Positions 1 through 8,709 of a stretch of DNA of 64,000 nt are shown in pieces. Source of the DNA: Maledivibacter sp. (GTDB lineage Bacteria > Bacillota > Clostridia > Peptostreptococcales > Caminicellaceae); the NCBI GenBank assembly GCA_025210375.1, contig JAOASB010000019.1:62001-126000 (forward strand), read 5' to 3'. Below the pieces are notes generated by a model. That model searched no databases. It had not been told where the DNA came from and saw only the letters and a program-made list of their open reading frames with translations. Both the position numbers and the translations under genes were made by a program. Every line of letters starts with the position of its first letter. Positions within the stretch are counted from its first letter, which is position 1.

Positions 1-1
1 C

Positions 2-994
2 AAAGAAAAGGTTTTAGTAATAGGAGAAGAAACAGCATTGAAATTATTTAAGAGTACGGATATCATAGGTATGAATATAAGTATTATGAATGAAGATTTT
101 AAAATTGTGGGTATTAACAAAGAAAGAGATTCTTTTCTTTCTAAACTATTCAAGGGAAAAGAACCCCAAATTTATATTCCTTTAAAAACAATTTTCACTA
201 TAAATGAAGATATTACAATACCATGCTTACAAATATCAATTTCAAATGAATATAACTCAATTCAAAATGAAAAAGCTGTTGTAAAACTACTGGACAAGAT
301 GGGAAAGTCACAATCAAATTATAAAATTATTGATTGCAGGGTTTTTGAAAAACAGAACCTTCAAATGATTAAGTTGATCATATTTGTATTCGGCATATTA
401 ATTATTCTTCATATTCTTAAGACCCAAGTGAAAATATTAAGAACAATATTCTCAACAATCAAAGAAAAATATAATTCACAATATTTTCTTAAATCAATAA
501 AGTTATACGAAAAAATCTTTCTTTGTTTAATCCTAAGACTCCTATTTTTAATAACTTCTATATACGTAATCATTCAAGCTATTAAATTCCACTTCTATAT
601 TGTCCATAAAAGTAGTAATAATATTATTAACTACTATTTAAGTCCCATCATAGATAATATACTTAATATTGGTGCTTCAAAATTATTTTCTACTAATATT
701 ATCAATTTTTCAATATTTACTATTAATTGCATATTTGTTTTTGGAATTCTATTAGGGAGCCTATTAATATTCACAAGCTTTTACTTCTTAAAACATGGTG
801 ATTTTTCTTCTTATAAACCACTTTTGTTTTTCAGCATATCATATATTTTATCACTAATATCCGCAAGCATGATCATAAATATATTCAAGCTCCCTATAAT
901 TATAAATACAAAGCTAGTAATTATAATTTTTATATTTATTTTTTTAAAAAATATTTCTATTATCAATAGATCAAAGCATACAACAATATATTAA
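2..994 (+). CDS. ABC transporter permease with MacB-like core, 5' truncated
   Basis: The reading frame is open to the left edge of the window, so the true start lies outside; the first in-frame TTG is at 38. The visible N-terminus (VLVIGEETALKLFKSTDIIG, then a short FKIVGI strand) resembles the end of a MacB/FtsX-type periplasmic core domain, where an LFGS-D-IG motif is followed by a VVGV strand. About five hydrophobic segments follow, as in the C-terminal membrane part of such permeases. The role would be an extruder or lipoprotein-release type ABC permease working with an ATPase encoded upstream. Very low GC and poor conservation make the family call tentative. It converges on the dipeptidase gene with only about 30 bp between them. 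Confidence 0.5.
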   Translation, partial: KEKVLVIGEETALKLFKSTDIIGMNISIMNEDFKIVGINKERDSFLSKLFKGKEPQIYIPLKTIFTINEDITIPCLQISISNEYNSIQNEKAVVKLLDKMGKSQSNYKIIDCRVFEKQNLQMIKLIIFVFGILIILHILKTQVKILRTIFSTIKEKYNSQYFLKSIKLYEKIFLCLILRLLFLITSIYVIIQAIKFHFYIVHKSSNNIINYYLSPIIDNILNIGASKLFSTNIINFSIFTINCIFVFGILLGSLLIFTSFYFLKHGDFSSYKPLLFFSISYILSLISASMIINIFKLPIIINTKLVIIIFIFIFLKNISIINRSKHTTIY

Positions 995-1023
995 ACCTTT
1001 AAGTTGTTTATCTTTATCACCTA

Positions 1024-1962
1024 CTAAATAACCTCTTTAATGATCCTTAATGCATTTTTATAACATATTTTTTCTATTTCACTTTCAGTTAAACCGCTTT
1101 TTTTCAAAGCATCTATAAGCTTTAGGACATCACAAAAATCTTCTATCTCTGTACTTGGCGTCATGCCATCGAAATCTGACCCTAGTGCCATAACATCTAT
1201 ACCACCAATATTGATTATGTGTTTTACATGACGAACCATATCATCTATACTGCAACTAGATACTTCGCTTAAAAAATATTTTGCATAGTTTAGTCCTGTT
1301 ACTCCACCCTTATTTGCCAATATTTTTATCATATCATCAGTTAAGTTTCTTGAGTGATTAGTCACGGATCGAGCATTAGAATGTGATGCTATAAAGGGTT
1401 TAGAAGAAAGCTTTGCCACGTCATAAAATCCTTTATCCGATAAATGGGATACATCGATAAGCATACCTAGTTTATTCATCTCATATACTACTTCTTCCCC
1501 AAAAGCAGTTAATCCCTTTTCCATATATTGTTTTTCGCAGTTTGGATAGCCTATTTCATTGGGATAATTCCATGTCAATGTAATTAATCTCACCCCTAAT
1601 CTATATAGGTTCCTAAGATTATGTAGTTTTCCCTTTAATACACCCCCCTCTTCAATGGTTAAAAATGCAGAAATCCTTCCTTTATTATAGTTTTCCATCA
1701 ATTGATTATAATTTGTTGCAATTTCCATTTCCCCTTTATTTTTTTCAAGTTCAATATAAAATTTATCGGCCATTTCTAAACAAATCTCTAAGGGGTCTCC
1801 TTCCCTAGCTAAATCAACATACAAAGCGAAGAACTGGGACATCGAATTACCCTTTTTTAGCTTTTCAATATCTATATGAAACTTATTCTTTTTCAGCTCA
1901 AGTTTATCCTTGTCCTCCATTAATTTTAGAATGGTGTCACAGTGAAAATCTATTACCTTCAT
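1024..1962 (-). CDS. Membrane dipeptidase (renal dipeptidase family, peptidase M19)
   Basis: A 312-residue zinc dipeptidase of the M19 family, which hydrolyses dipeptides, often including D-residues. Visible metal and active-site motifs are HCDT near the N-terminus (residues 7-10), the bridging glutamate in LTIEEGG, DVSHLSD, ASHSNARSV and GSDFDG. Length and motif order fit bacterial M19 enzymes. There is no signal peptide, so it is probably cytoplasmic and takes part in peptide catabolism. The start is preceded by a G-rich site (TTTGGGGGT). It stands alone, downstream of the gltB terminator. Confidence 0.9.
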   Translation of the reverse strand: MKVIDFHCDTILKLMEDKDKLELKKNKFHIDIEKLKKGNSMSQFFALYVDLAREGDPLEICLEMADKFYIELEKNKGEMEIATNYNQLMENYNKGRISAFLTIEEGGVLKGKLHNLRNLYRLGVRLITLTWNYPNEIGYPNCEKQYMEKGLTAFGEEVVYEMNKLGMLIDVSHLSDKGFYDVAKLSSKPFIASHSNARSVTNHSRNLTDDMIKILANKGGVTGLNYAKYFLSEVSSCSIDDMVRHVKHIINIGGIDVMALGSDFDGMTPSTEIEDFCDVLKLIDALKKSGLTESEIEKICYKNALRIIKEVI

Positions 1963-2045
1963 ATTCTATACCCCCAAAGTCATTATATTTCTAGATAATC
2001 GTTCTAGACTATATATTTATTCTATAATGGTTTGAAAATACCTTT

Positions 2046-2077
2046 CAAAAAAAATAAAAGGGACATCTAACTGTCCC
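2046..2077 (-). terminator. Rho-independent terminator downstream of gltB
   Basis: Read on the minus strand, GGGACA and TGTCCC (2072-2077 and 2060-2065) form a 6-bp stem around a 6-nt loop, followed by a T-rich tract (complement of 2046-2059). It would end transcripts coming from gltB and from the structured element between them. A near-identical hairpin without a T-tract lies at 2231-2248, immediately after the gltB stop codon. Confidence 0.6.
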
Positions 2078-2250
2078 TCAGATTGTTGACAAAGTAAACA
2101 AGATGGCAGGCTGCCTAACAATTCGAAGTTTGAGGCGTGCTGAAACCGAGAGGCCGTAGCGTATACAGACATACGTAAGGGTTCTTGGGTGAAGCAACAA
2201 CGAAGAAATTCGGGTTGTTAGGCAGCCTGAGGGACATATAACTGTCCCTT
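2058..2250 (+). repeat. Nested inverted-repeat element, possible structured RNA or MITE
   Basis: The outer arms 2058-2081 and 2227-2250 are inverted copies of each other, and each is itself a small hairpin (GGGACA..TGTCCC). Inside, 2108-2125 and 2211-2228 pair over 18 consecutive positions: 14 Watson-Crick pairs (AGGCTGCCTAACAA with TTGTTAGGCAGCCT), two G-U wobbles, then two more pairs. The wobbles work only in plus-strand RNA. The centre contains a further hairpin, CGTAT-ACAGAC-ATACG at 2160-2175, enclosed by a partly paired ACCGAGA / TCTTGGGT stem. No open reading frame is present. GC content is clearly higher than in neighbouring spacers. It could be a dispersed mobile repeat or a folded RNA; I do not recognise a named family. 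Confidence 0.55.
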
Positions 2251-2258
2251 TCACTGCT

Positions 2259-5200
2259 TTAACATATTGACTCCAGACGCTTTCTATAGGCCTGAGAACT
2301 GACTCTCACAAATTTCTTTTCATAATAGTCCCAACTATCCAATATCTCTTTTGCCCTTAAGCTACCGGTATGCTGATAATGTCTACTAACTAGCTTTTTA
2401 ACCTTCGTAATATCTCGTAAATTAGCCAAAGATTCAATTTCAACGATTTGTGTGTTACATTTGTTTTTAAACTCATCATTCTCATCTAACACATAGGCTA
2501 CTCCACCACTCATGCCAGCTCCAAAGTTTTTACCCGTTGATCCTAGTATAACAACTATGCCTCCTGTCATGTATTCACATCCATGGTCTCCAATGCCTTC
2601 TACAACCGCTGTAACCCCACTATTACGCACACAAAATCTTTGACCAACTCTTCCCGAAATATATGCTTCACCGGAAGTAGCACCATAAAACAATGTATTT
2701 CCTGCAATGATGTTTTCATTAGCCCTATATATGGCTTCCCTAGGGGGTACCAATATGATTTTCCCACCTGATAACCCTTTTCCAAGGTAGTCATTTGCAT
2801 CTCCCTGAAGAATAAGAGTTAATCCTTTTATTGCAAAGGCTCCAAAGCTTTGACCGGCTGAACCTACAGCAATTATTTTAATAGTATCTTCATCTAATCC
2901 TTCGTCTCCATATTTTTTTGCAATCTCACCACTCAACATTGTTCCAACAGCACGATTAGTATTCTTTATCATCAATGAATGCTCTACTTTTATTCCATTT
3001 TCTATTGCTACCATGGAATTTTCAATCAACTGCCTGTCTAAAACATTTTCTAGCTTATGATCCTGATCTATGATGCATCTTTGTACAATTCTGGATGGCA
3101 ACTCAGGTTTATATAGAATAGGAGATAAATCACATTGTTTTATCTTATATTTATCACTTTTTCTAACCTCTAAGGCATCGACTCTTCCAACCATCTCATC
3201 AACTTTTTTAAACCCAAGCTGAGCCATTATCTGTCGCATTTCCTGTGCAACAAATGTAAAGTAATTAATCAAATGTTCTGGTTGCCCCTTAAACTTCTTA
3301 CGTAAATTATAGTCCTGAGTTGCTATTCCCATGGGGCACTTGTTCATATGACATTGTCTACACATAACGCAGCCACAGGCTACTAATGCCGAAGTGGCAA
3401 AACCATATTCCTCTGCCCCTAACAATGTAGCAATAGCTATATCTCTACCAGTTCTAAGCTTGCCATCAACCTGTACAGTAATCCTACTCCTTAAATCATT
3501 TAATAATAGGGTCTGTTGAGTTTCGGCAAGCCCTAATTCCCAAGGAAGTCCAACATATTTCATGGAACTAATAGGCGAAGCACCGGTACCTCCATCGTGT
3601 CCACTTACTAAAACTTTATCAGCATGCCCCTTTGCTACACCAGCCGCAACTGTTCCAACACCAATTTGAGATACTAGCTTAACGCTTATTTTAGCTTTTG
3701 GATTGGCATTCTTCAAATCAAAGATTAATTGAGATAAATCTTCTATTGAATAAATATCATGGTGGGGTGGTGGGGATATTAGATCTATTCCTGGGGCTGA
3801 ATGTCGTACCTTTGCTATTTCTACAGTCACTTTATTACCTGGTAAATGTCCTCCTTCTCCAGGTTTTGCTCCTTGGGCGATCTTTATTTGTATTTCCTTG
3901 CAATTCACAAGATAGTTGGCAGTCACCCCAAATCTACCCGACGCGACCTGTTTAACCGCACTATTAGCATCTTCTCCATTCGTCCTAAGCCTATATCTAC
4001 TAGGATCTTCCCCTCCCTCACCGGCATTGCTTGTTGCTCCTATTCTATTCATTGCCATGGCTAAAGTCTCATGGGCTTCTTTACTCAGTGACCCAAAGGA
4101 CATTCCCGAAATGGTAAATCTCTTTAAAATATCTGAAACAGGTTCAACATCCTCTATGGGTATGCTTTTTCTCTCCTTAAATTGTAGCAATCCACGAATC
4201 GTCAATGCCCTTTCGTTTTCTTCATTGGCTTTACAAGCATATTCCCTATAACTACTAAAATCATTTTCTATACAAGCCTTTCTCAACATATTTGTTGCTT
4301 TAGGAGTAAATATATGATATTCTCCCTCCTTATTCCAATGGATTTCTCCTCCAATATCCAAATTCTTGAACTGATGATATGCCGAAGCATGTCTTAATAA
4401 TACTTCACGGGAAATGACTTCTAACCCAATCCCTGAAATTACAGCAGGTGTACCAGTGAAATATTCATCGATTACATCTTGATCTATACCTATGGCCTCA
4501 AAAATTTGAGCCCCACAATAACTTTGCAATGTTGAAATTCCAATTCTTGATATTATTTTTAAAATTCCTGAACAGATTGCATCAATATAATTATCATAGG
4601 CCTGATCTATATTTTTAACATTAGTAATATATTTATTATTTTCCACCATGTAACCAATTGATTCAAAGGCCATATATGGATTAACAGCTTTTGCCCCAAA
4701 CCCTATCAATAATGCTATATGCATAACATCCCTAACATCTCCCGCTTCTACGATTAAATCCACAGATGTCCTTAATTTTTTTCTAACCAAGTAATGGTGT
4801 ACGGCACTCAAAGCTAGGAGACTTGGTATTGGTGCATTATACATGTCTTCGTTTCTATCGCTTAGAATGAGTATATTGTATCCAAGCTTAACATTTTCTT
4901 CAGCACGTTTGCACAAATAATCCAACGCCTCTTTTAAACCATTTCTCTCATGATCTGCTTGAAATACCATGGGAATTGTAATAGCTTTAAAATCCCTTGT
5001 GTTGAGTCTACTCATATTTTCAATTTCATCATTTTTAAAAATAGGTTGTTCAATTCTTATATATTTATTGTCATTCTCCGTTTCAATTTCATCTAATAGG
5101 CTTCCATGACTTCCAATAAATTGGACTAGGGACATTATCATTTCTTCTCTAATGGGATCAATTGATGGATTAGTTACCTGAGCAAATTTTTGTTTAAAAT

Positions 5201-6764
5201 AATTGAATAAAAGCTGGGGACGCTCAGACAATACGGCAAGTGGTATATCTATACCCATTGATCCGATGGGCTCTTTACCCTTTTCACCCATATATGCAAT
5301 AACCTTTTCTAATTCCTCCTTTGTGTATCCAAATACTAATAATTTCTTATGTAGGGTTTCATAATTCATTTTTTCTAATTCAACGGACTGCTTTATATCA
5401 TTTAAAAGCATCCTATTCCTGGCAGCCCAATCAGCAAAGGATTCTCTTTTAGATAAAGGGAGCTTAACTTCATTATCGTAAAGGATTTTACCTTTTTCTG
5501 TATCTATTAAAAATAGCTTTCCTGGCTCTATACATCCCTTTTCAACCACCATTTTTTCCGGTACATCTACCACCCCGGCTTCTGATGCCATAATTACAAA
5601 ATCATCCTTAGTAACTAAATAGCGAGCTGGTCTAAGTCCATTCCTATCTACCTTTACCCCAACCTTGACACCATCACAGAATGCAACTGTGGCAGGCCCA
5701 TCCCAGGGCTCCATCACCCTTGCATGGTATTCATAAAATCCTCTTTTTTCCCTTTCCATATCCACATCATTTTGCCATGCCTCAGGTATTAACATCATTA
5801 GTACATTTTCCAAGGAATGTCCATTTATTCCAAAAATCTCTAGGGCATTGTCGAGGGATGCAGAATCACTGCCACCGGGTTCGATTACAGGCAAAACTTT
5901 ACTAGAATCTTCCTTAAATAATTTAGAATGCATTACCCCCTCCCTGGCATTCATCCAATTAATATTACCTCTAATGGTATTTATCTCCCCATTGTGGGCA
6001 ATATAACGGAATGGTTGTGCAAGCTTCCAAGATGGAAAGGTATTTGTACTATATCTTTCATGGACTACAGCTATTGCTGTTTCAATACTATCATCTAATA
6101 GATCCACATAAAAATCTTCAAGCATGTAACCTAATATCTGACCTTTGTATACTATTGTACTACTAGATAAACTGCAGACATAAAAGCTCTCGGTATATGG
6201 CTTATTTGTATCTCTTATAATTTTTTCTACTTGTTTTCTAACAACATATAGTTTTCTTTCAAATAAATCCCTTGCTTGACCATTTCTATCAATGAAGACC
6301 TGCATAATCATTGGTCTTGTGGCTCTAGCGGATTCCCCACATGCATTTTCATTTACTGGTACTATTCTCCAGCCCAGAAGTTTTTGTTTTTCCTCCTTAA
6401 GCACCCGTTCAAATACTCCTTCACAATACAATCGTGCATTTGGTTGTCTAGGAAGGAAAATCATTCCCACAGCATAGTCTCCAACTTGAGATAAATCTAT
6501 ACCTATACCCTCCGTCTCTTTTTTAAAAAATCTATGGGGTATTTGAAACATGATCCCCGATCCATCTCCAGTGCTTGCATCCGCCCCAACGGCACCTCGA
6601 TGCTTCAAACTCTTTAAAATCTGCAGTCCTTGTTTAAGTATATAATGGGACCTTTTCCCCTTAATATTTGTTATAAAACCAACACCACAGCTATCCTTTT
6701 CCATATTTGGATTATAAAGTCCCTGTCCTTCGGGAAATCCATTTTCACTCATATTCCTTACCAT
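2259..6764 (-). CDS. gltB: Glutamate synthase, large (alpha) subunit
   Basis: A 1501-residue enzyme that makes two glutamates from glutamine and 2-oxoglutarate. Domains in order: class II glutamine amidotransferase (Cys26 of KDSCGVGF becomes the N-terminal nucleophile after removal of a 25-residue propeptide), central domain, FMN-binding synthase domain (GMSFGSLSKEAHE, then PGEGGHLPG and HDGGTGASP), the [3Fe-4S] motif C-x5-C-x4-C in CVMCRQCHMNKCP, and the C-terminal GXGXG beta-helix domain. The length is typical of complete bacterial GltB. No gltD (NADPH-binding small subunit) is adjacent, so the electron donor subunit must be encoded elsewhere, or ferredoxin serves as the donor. ATG 6764 has a close AGGGAG; ATG 6752 is an alternative start. 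Confidence 0.95.
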   Translation of the reverse strand: MVRNMSENGFPEGQGLYNPNMEKDSCGVGFITNIKGKRSHYILKQGLQILKSLKHRGAVGADASTGDGSGIMFQIPHRFFKKETEGIGIDLSQVGDYAVGMIFLPRQPNARLYCEGVFERVLKEEKQKLLGWRIVPVNENACGESARATRPMIMQVFIDRNGQARDLFERKLYVVRKQVEKIIRDTNKPYTESFYVCSLSSSTIVYKGQILGYMLEDFYVDLLDDSIETAIAVVHERYSTNTFPSWKLAQPFRYIAHNGEINTIRGNINWMNAREGVMHSKLFKEDSSKVLPVIEPGGSDSASLDNALEIFGINGHSLENVLMMLIPEAWQNDVDMEREKRGFYEYHARVMEPWDGPATVAFCDGVKVGVKVDRNGLRPARYLVTKDDFVIMASEAGVVDVPEKMVVEKGCIEPGKLFLIDTEKGKILYDNEVKLPLSKRESFADWAARNRMLLNDIKQSVELEKMNYETLHKKLLVFGYTKEELEKVIAYMGEKGKEPIGSMGIDIPLAVLSERPQLLFNYFKQKFAQVTNPSIDPIREEMIMSLVQFIGSHGSLLDEIETENDNKYIRIEQPIFKNDEIENMSRLNTRDFKAITIPMVFQADHERNGLKEALDYLCKRAEENVKLGYNILILSDRNEDMYNAPIPSLLALSAVHHYLVRKKLRTSVDLIVEAGDVRDVMHIALLIGFGAKAVNPYMAFESIGYMVENNKYITNVKNIDQAYDNYIDAICSGILKIISRIGISTLQSYCGAQIFEAIGIDQDVIDEYFTGTPAVISGIGLEVISREVLLRHASAYHQFKNLDIGGEIHWNKEGEYHIFTPKATNMLRKACIENDFSSYREYACKANEENERALTIRGLLQFKERKSIPIEDVEPVSDILKRFTISGMSFGSLSKEAHETLAMAMNRIGATSNAGEGGEDPSRYRLRTNGEDANSAVKQVASGRFGVTANYLVNCKEIQIKIAQGAKPGEGGHLPGNKVTVEIAKVRHSAPGIDLISPPPHHDIYSIEDLSQLIFDLKNANPKAKISVKLVSQIGVGTVAAGVAKGHADKVLVSGHDGGTGASPISSMKYVGLPWELGLAETQQTLLLNDLRSRITVQVDGKLRTGRDIAIATLLGAEEYGFATSALVACGCVMCRQCHMNKCPMGIATQDYNLRKKFKGQPEHLINYFTFVAQEMRQIMAQLGFKKVDEMVGRVDALEVRKSDKYKIKQCDLSPILYKPELPSRIVQRCIIDQDHKLENVLDRQLIENSMVAIENGIKVEHSLMIKNTNRAVGTMLSGEIAKKYGDEGLDEDTIKIIAVGSAGQSFGAFAIKGLTLILQGDANDYLGKGLSGGKIILVPPREAIYRANENIIAGNTLFYGATSGEAYISGRVGQRFCVRNSGVTAVVEGIGDHGCEYMTGGIVVILGSTGKNFGAGMSGGVAYVLDENDEFKNKCNTQIVEIESLANLRDITKVKKLVSRHYQHTGSLRAKEILDSWDYYEKKFVRVSSQAYRKRLESIC

Positions 6765-6841
6765 CCTCTCCCTATTACAAAATCAATTTTGCAAGAATCT
6801 AATTTAAATTATGCATTTTTTTGAAAATTCCGTTATATCAG

Positions 6842-6870
6842 ATTGTATCATATTTATTCATACAATTCAA
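6842..6870 (-). promoter_or_regulatory. Sigma-A type promoter of gltB
   Basis: On the minus strand TTGAAT (6870-6865) and TACAAT (6847-6842) are separated by exactly 17 bp, close to the TTGACA/TATAAT consensus. This gives a leader of roughly 70 nt before the gltB start codon. No other comparable promoter was seen in the spacer for this strand. Confidence 0.6.
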
Positions 6871-6913
6871 TATTTTTCCGATATTATTATCCTTAAAATC
6901 CAATATTTTTCTT

Positions 6914-6990
6914 ATTTTCCTAGGAAAATGTTTTCTTAACTCTATACATATCAAATGTATAATTATACTTCCGGTAAAAATATACATTTG
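6914..6990. promoter_or_regulatory. Palindromes between divergent gltB and tlpA-like genes (possible operators)
   Basis: The 353-bp divergent spacer (6765-7117) holds three perfect symmetrical elements upstream of the gltB promoter: the 16-bp palindrome ATTTTCCTAGGAAAAT at 6914-6929, the 12-bp palindrome GTATAATTATAC at 6957-6968, and the 10-bp inverted repeat CAAATGTATA / TATACATTTG at 6952-6961 and 6981-6990. Their position suits binding of a dimeric regulator of nitrogen assimilation. This is inference from symmetry alone. The spacer contains no convincing gene. Confidence 0.35.
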
Positions 6991-7080
6991 CAACAAAAGT
7001 GATTTTTCATTTCAAAATAGAATATATTTAATATTGATTTAACATTATATTAGGTTCAGTTTAAGTTTTATTTGGTAAAA

Positions 7081-7086
7081 TATAAT
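7081..7086 (+). promoter_or_regulatory. Candidate -10 box for the tlpA-sortase operon
   Basis: A perfect TATAAT stands 32 bp before the start codon of the thioredoxin-like lipoprotein gene, with a good ribosome binding site (AAAGGATG) between them. The -35 region at 17 bp is weak (AGTTTA), so the box may need an activator or may be a chance match in AT-rich DNA. Confidence 0.35.
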
Positions 7087-7117
7087 AAATGAATTAATTA
7101 AGAAAGGATGTTTTAAA

Positions 7118-7675
7118 ATGAAAAGAAGCTTTATTTTTATTTTGTGTATGCTTATGTTATTTGCTGCTGGATGTTCTAATGGAGGTAATAATGCAGTAAG
7201 TAATGAAGAAAACTTAGACAAAAACCCAATTGCAGGCAATGTCATATCTTCATTTAATACTTATGATATTAAAGGTAACGAAATATCAAATGATATATTC
7301 AAAAATCATAAAATAACAATGATAAATGTATGGGGTACATTCTGTGGTCCATGCATAGAAGAAATGCCGGATCTACAAAAGATATATACTGAATATAAAG
7401 GTGAAAACTTCAATTTAATAGGCATTGTAAGTGATATTAGGCTAGGACAAGATACTAAGGAGGCCGCAAGCATTGTAAGTCAAACCAAGGTAGAATATAC
7501 AAATATTCTAGCCGATGACGTTTTAAGTAAAGAAGTCCTTAGTTATTTTGATTATGTACCATATACTATTTTTGTAGATTCAGAGGGCAATATTCTAAAA
7601 ACCCTTGTGTCTGGAAGTAGAAGTTATGAAAAGTATAAAGAAATAATTGATAATCTTATAAAAAATATGAAGTAG
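7118..7675 (+). CDS. TlpA/ResA-family thioredoxin-like lipoprotein
   Basis: A 185-residue extracytoplasmic thiol-disulfide protein. Residues 1-20 form a lipoprotein signal ending in the lipobox LFAAGC, so the mature protein is tethered by lipid-modified Cys19 or Cys20. The thioredoxin fold carries the redox motif CGPC (in WGTFCGPCIEEMP), typical of TlpA/ResA proteins that reduce disulfides outside the cell. It is the first gene of a tightly packed operon with a CXXC miniprotein, an Fe-S membrane protein and a sortase. That context suggests delivery of reducing equivalents across the membrane. The start is supported by AAAGGATG eight bases upstream. Confidence 0.88.
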   Translation: MKRSFIFILCMLMLFAAGCSNGGNNAVSNEENLDKNPIAGNVISSFNTYDIKGNEISNDIFKNHKITMINVWGTFCGPCIEEMPDLQKIYTEYKGENFNLIGIVSDIRLGQDTKEAASIVSQTKVEYTNILADDVLSKEVLSYFDYVPYTIFVDSEGNILKTLVSGSRSYEKYKEIIDNLIKNMK

Positions 7676-7685
7676 GATGATTTTC

Positions 7686-7817
7686 ATGTCTAAATTAAGA
7701 ATTGGTTTATTGATGTTAAGTATTATATTTATAATTATAGGAATAACCCGTGGGGAAATATCAGTTATGTTTACAAAGGCAATAAATATATGTTTGGAGT
7801 GTATTGGAATTGGCTAA
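7686..7817 (+). CDS. CD1871A-family CXXC motif small membrane protein
   Basis: A 43-residue protein beginning MSKLRIGLLMLSIIFIIIG and ending in a conserved ICLECIGIG tail. It has one transmembrane segment (residues about 5-20) and a C-terminal CLEC (CXXC) motif. It matches the small clostridial CD1871A-type family, which is typically found between a TlpA-like gene and a 4Fe-4S membrane protein gene, as here. ATG 7686 lies 10 bp after the lipoprotein stop codon, and the 3' end overlaps the next gene by 14 bp. A role as a membrane redox relay is inferred from the CXXC motif and the neighbours. Confidence 0.8.
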   Translation: MSKLRIGLLMLSIIFIIIGITRGEISVMFTKAINICLECIGIG

Positions 7818-8709
7818 ATTCAACAGAAAATTGATACAAATCCTAAGTGCATTTATAACAAATGCCAACCTAAAGGGGTTTGCCCAAGGAAAAATCTATA
7901 GGGGCCAATTAAAAAAGCTATGTGTACCAGGATTGAATTGTTATTCATGTCCCGGCGCACTAGGATCTTGTCCTATTGGTTCATTACAAGCCGTTTTAGG
8001 AAGCTTTAAGTATAAAGTATCCTTTTACGTTATTGGTACAATAATGCTATTTGGTACTTTAATGGGAAGGTTTATATGTGGATGGCTTTGTCCCTTTGGT
8101 TTGATCCAGGAATTGCTTCATAGGATTCCTTCCCCCAAGTTTAGGATTCCCAAGGTATTTAGATATCTAAAATATGTGATTTTAGTTATATTTGTAATAC
8201 TCCTTCCCATTGTATGGACAAATAATGTAGGTTTAGGAGACCCCACTTTTTGTAAATATATTTGTCCCGCTGGAACTTTGGAGGGTGGAATTCCATTGGT
8301 ATCGATGAATCCTTCTCTTAGAGCAAGTATAGGCAGCCTATTTTTCTGGAAGATTTTCTTATTGATTGGGACAATAATCATGTCTATAATAAGCTTTAGA
8401 CCATTTTGTAAAGTCATATGTCCACTTGGAGCAATATATGGTTTTTTCAACTCTATAAGTGTTTATAGATATGAGTTAGATAAAGATAAATGTACAAATT
8501 GTGGTCTATGCTTTACTAAATGTAAGATGGATGTAAGGCCCTATGAAAATCCAAATGCTACTGAATGTATCAGATGTGGAGATTGTATAAGTACGTGCCC
8601 ACATAATGCAATAGGGTCAAGGATCAGCTTGGGAGTTACTGGGGAAAAATCTATCATGCATAATGCCATAACAAAATTTTTAGGAGTAAAAGATGAAATA
8701 TATAAATAA
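7804..8709 (+). CDS. NapH/YccM-like 4Fe-4S membrane protein
   Basis: A 301-residue polytopic membrane protein with several cysteine clusters. They include CVPGLNCYSCPGALGSCPIG near the N-terminus, ICGWLCPFG and YICPAGTLEG between membrane segments, and CKVICPLGA. A C-terminal ferredoxin domain follows, with CTNCGLCFTKC and CIRCGDCISTCP (two 4Fe-4S sites). Proteins of this NapH/CcdA-partner type move electrons from cytoplasmic donors to the outside. The start is TTG 7804 or TTG 7810, both after GGAG at 7796; the second has better spacing. The gene overlaps the miniprotein upstream and the sortase downstream, indicating translational coupling. Confidence 0.85.
   Translation: MELAKFNRKLIQILSAFITNANLKGFAQGKIYRGQLKKLCVPGLNCYSCPGALGSCPIGSLQAVLGSFKYKVSFYVIGTIMLFGTLMGRFICGWLCPFGLIQELLHRIPSPKFRIPKVFRYLKYVILVIFVILLPIVWTNNVGLGDPTFCKYICPAGTLEGGIPLVSMNPSLRASIGSLFFWKIFLLIGTIIMSIISFRPFCKVICPLGAIYGFFNSISVYRYELDKDKCTNCGLCFTKCKMDVRPYENPNATECIRCGDCISTCPHNAIGSRISLGVTGEKSIMHNAITKFLGVKDEIYK

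Noticed and set aside
3698..4251. Several plus-strand frames inside gltB
   Set aside because: They lie opposite a fully conserved enzyme domain and have no starts, binding sites or domains of their own.
6821..7042. Plus-strand 73-codon frame in the gltB upstream spacer
   Set aside because: Compositionally just AT-rich sequence, runs antisense over the gltB promoter, and shows no binding site or recognisable domain.
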